A DNA stretch of 15,875 bases from Treponema sp. (GTDB lineage Bacteria; Spirochaetota; Spirochaetia; Treponematales; Breznakiellaceae), in contig JAITAW010000098.1 of the NCBI GenBank assembly GCA_031283905.1, positions 1 through 15,875 on the forward strand, given 5' to 3'. Below, in pieces: positions 14,326 through 15,875 of this stretch; within the stretch, counting starts at the first letter, position 1; the number at the start of each line of letters is the position of its first letter. The notes below the pieces were generated by a model. The model was not told the DNA's origin and ran no database searches. It worked only from the letters and a program-made list of their open reading frames with translations. Position numbers and translations under genes: made by a program.

Positions 14326-14334
14326 AAAAAAAGT

Positions 14335-14472
14335 ATGAAAACGAAAACAACAGTAATCGCGGGTTTGTTGCCGGACTATGTAATGGAACCCGCAGCAACC
14401 GGAAAACACAGTAATCCGGCTGGGTGGACGCGAATCAAGCGCAAACATGGTATGTATGGAAAGAGGGAGTGA
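14335..14472 (+). CDS. Possible small ORF before the lipoprotein gene
   Basis: ATG at 14335 is preceded by gaaggaaa at a usable distance and opens 45 codons, beginning M-K-T-K-T-T-V-I-A-G-L-L and ending in a basic K-R-K-H-G-M-Y-G-K-R-E. The stop at 14470-14472 lies 6 bases before the lipoprotein ATG and overlaps the latter's ribosome site region, so the frame could act as a coupled leader peptide. It has no recognisable domain or membrane segment and may be chance. It is in the same frame as the longer ORF from 13804. Confidence 0.25.
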   Translation: MKTKTTVIAGLLPDYVMEPAATGKHSNPAGWTRIKRKHGMYGKRE

Positions 14473-14478
14473 TATAGT

Positions 14479-15875
14479 ATGCGGCAATTCATTATAAAGG
14501 CGGCGGCTTTTGCGGTAACCGGCATCCTTTTTGCCTGTGCTACAACCGGATCCTACGACGGCAGCTTTTTGAACGACGCGGAAATATCCGCCATGGCCGC
14601 CCTGGGCGGGACGGAGGGCGCCCTCACCGGGCCTCTCTACGAGGGGGACGGCGGCAAAGACCTGCGGCTGGCGGTGCTGGCCCCGGAACTGCGGGGCGGG
14701 GGATCCGGCGACGAGTGGCTTCCGGTCTATGTGCAGGGCTTCTTGCACAGCAACTTCCGCAAATATTCGGCCATGACCCTTATTGACCGGCAGAACCTGG
14801 ATCAAATCATCAAGGAACAAAACCTGGCCTCGAAGGGGGACTTCTCCGATGACGACTTTATCAGGATAGGCGGACTGACCAACGCCCGGTACTTCCTTAC
14901 CGGTACGATGCAGAAGCTGCCCGGCGGGGAATTCGCGGTGAGCCTCTCGATAAGCGACTCGTCCACCGGCGAAAGCAGCGCCGCTTTTATACGGAGCGGG
15001 AGCGCGGCGGCGATACAGGACGGGAGCCTTTTGAACGCCGCCGCCGAATCCCTCCTCACCCAGATGGGGGTAACCCTGACGGAGACGGGCCGCCGGACGC
15101 TGAGGACGGGGCGGTACATGGCGGCCCGCGCCGAGGCTGGGTACGCCCGGGGCGTGGCCGCCGAGGCCGGCGGCGCGGCGGAGGAGGCCCTGCTCAACTA
15201 CAGCCAGGCCGTGGCCTTCGACCCCTCCCGGTTTGAAGCCATCACCCGGCTGGGTTCCGTCTCGTCCGAGATAAGCGGGGGTTCCATAAGCGCGGCCATC
15301 CTCAACGACCTCCAGGCCCGCGATGCCTGGCTTGAAGCGTTTAAGGAAGCGGCGGCGTTTTTCAACAGCCACCCGCCCTTTGAGATCAGCTACGATCCGA
15401 ACCTCCTGCAGGTAGGGGAAACGGATTACGCCAAGAGGCAGGCGGATCTTGCCATGCGGATAAGCCTTACGCCCTCCGAGGCGGGCTTTAGCGCCCTGAA
15501 CGCCCTGATCGAGGGGCTTGAGAAGACGGGTAAACGGGGACGCTGGGGCTTTGCGGGCTGGCCGCTTTTGCCTATCACGCCCCAGAAAACGCCGGAGGCG
15601 GCGCTGTTCCCCGGCAAACGTTCCTTCAGCTTTACGGTGGAGGCGGGCCTGGTGAACGAGGCGGGCAAGGTAATCGCCCGTGGGAAAACGACCCTCAAGA
15701 CCGGTACGTTCAGCTTTAAGGCCGGGGACCCGGCGTTACTCCCGCCGGAAGGCGTTTTCGGCCAAATCAGCTTTCCCGGGGTAAACGCCGCGGACCTGAC
15801 CCCCACCCTGACGGTGGTGATAGCCGGGGTCAACGGCATGAGCGGACGCGAGATAAGCGAGACCGGCTACATGAG
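14479..15875 (+). CDS. LpoB/CsgG-like lipoprotein (N-terminal part)
   Basis: The frame is open to the window end, at least 465 residues. The start ATG at 14479 follows gaggga(g). Residues 1-20 are a lipoprotein signal with lipobox L-F-A-C (lipidated C20). Residues about 60-165 resemble the CsgG/LpoB-type domain: R-L-A-V-L-A-P-E-L (63-71), L-I-D-R-Q-N-L-D-Q-I-I-K-E-Q (101-114), then F-I-R-I-G-G-L-T-N-A-R-Y-F-L-T-G-T-M. A helical, alanine-rich segment (about 205-260, TPR-like with N-Y-S-Q-A-V-A-F-D-P) and a beta-rich C-terminal part follow. It is probably an envelope lipoprotein; treponemes have several such paralogues. Its DNA is visibly more GC-rich than the genes before it. A role in secretion or wall-synthase control cannot be told apart here. 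Confidence 0.8.
   Translation, partial: MRQFIIKAAAFAVTGILFACATTGSYDGSFLNDAEISAMAALGGTEGALTGPLYEGDGGKDLRLAVLAPELRGGGSGDEWLPVYVQGFLHSNFRKYSAMTLIDRQNLDQIIKEQNLASKGDFSDDDFIRIGGLTNARYFLTGTMQKLPGGEFAVSLSISDSSTGESSAAFIRSGSAAAIQDGSLLNAAAESLLTQMGVTLTETGRRTLRTGRYMAARAEAGYARGVAAEAGGAAEEALLNYSQAVAFDPSRFEAITRLGSVSSEISGGSISAAILNDLQARDAWLEAFKEAAAFFNSHPPFEISYDPNLLQVGETDYAKRQADLAMRISLTPSEAGFSALNALIEGLEKTGKRGRWGFAGWPLLPITPQKTPEAALFPGKRSFSFTVEAGLVNEAGKVIARGKTTLKTGTFSFKAGDPALLPPEGVFGQISFPGVNAADLTPTLTVVIAGVNGMSGREISETGYM

Larger units (their letters stand above)
13745..14334. other. Stretch with promoter and minisatellite, coding status doubtful
   Basis: One plus-strand frame is open from ATG 13804 (ribosome-like gaagggg before it) to a stop at 14472, 222 residues. 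Its first 90 residues have no recognisable domain, a promoter lies inside it (13862-13889), and the rest is the period-21 repeat, which is open in several frames on both strands. I therefore do not call it a gene with confidence. A 5-bp stem gccgt/acggc (13897-13911) lies at the predicted transcript start. Confidence 0.35.

Noticed and set aside
14056..15372. 438-codon open frame on the minus strand
   Set aside because: It is antisense to the lipoprotein gene and the minisatellite; long open antisense frames are expected in GC-rich coding DNA. No domain or ribosome site is seen, while the plus strand has a lipobox and CsgG/LpoB-like motifs.

Overview
The window most likely comes from a spirochaete of the termite-gut Treponema type. 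This is inferred from gene content (FlgM next to RsmI, conserved spirochaete-style secreted proteins, a LpoB/CsgG-like lipoprotein), roughly balanced base composition, a long poly-G tract and short period-21 minisatellites. No rRNA, tRNA or other phylogenetic marker is present, so the assignment is provisional.

Layout. 1-2930 (+) is the end of a phosphate-signalling operon: the C-terminal half of PhoU, then a PhoB-type response regulator and a PhoR-type histidine kinase whose start and stop codons overlap (ATGA). 2984-3177 (-) holds an undescribed remnant of a protein C-terminus with a frameshift in a G run. 3179-4993 (-) is a lone acetolactate-synthase-like ThDP enzyme. 5083-5664 (-) is a hypothetical gene that looks internally deleted and frame-shifted. 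5665-6201 has no gene but holds a 21-bp degenerate tandem repeat, a 9-bp inverted repeat and a run of 15 G.

10258-6202 (-) is a five-gene operon with gaps of 3-51 bases: a secreted conserved protein, RsmI (16S rRNA methylase), FlgM (anti-sigma-28), an iron-alcohol-dehydrogenase-fold protein that has lost its metal-binding histidines, and a TrmH/SpoU-type RNA methylase. 13010-10778 (-) is a two-gene unit of a YciO/Sua5-type protein and cardiolipin synthase. It is transcribed divergently from a dCMP deaminase family gene (13256-13744, +). 13745-14478 carries a promoter, a 10-copy 21-bp minisatellite with a 63-bp higher-order period, and perhaps a tiny ORF. The window ends inside a LpoB/CsgG-like lipoprotein gene (14479 onward, +).

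Most genes are housekeeping: phosphate signalling, rRNA/tRNA modification, membrane lipid synthesis, nucleotide metabolism and flagellar gene timing. The unusual content lies in the intergenic and degraded parts: two period-21 arrays, the poly-G tract, a 13-bp hairpin repeated at the ends of two minus-strand transcription units, a catalytically dead-looking dehydrogenase in a flagellar regulatory operon, and two decayed genes. I saw no clear defence system, CRISPR array, insertion sequence or prophage.
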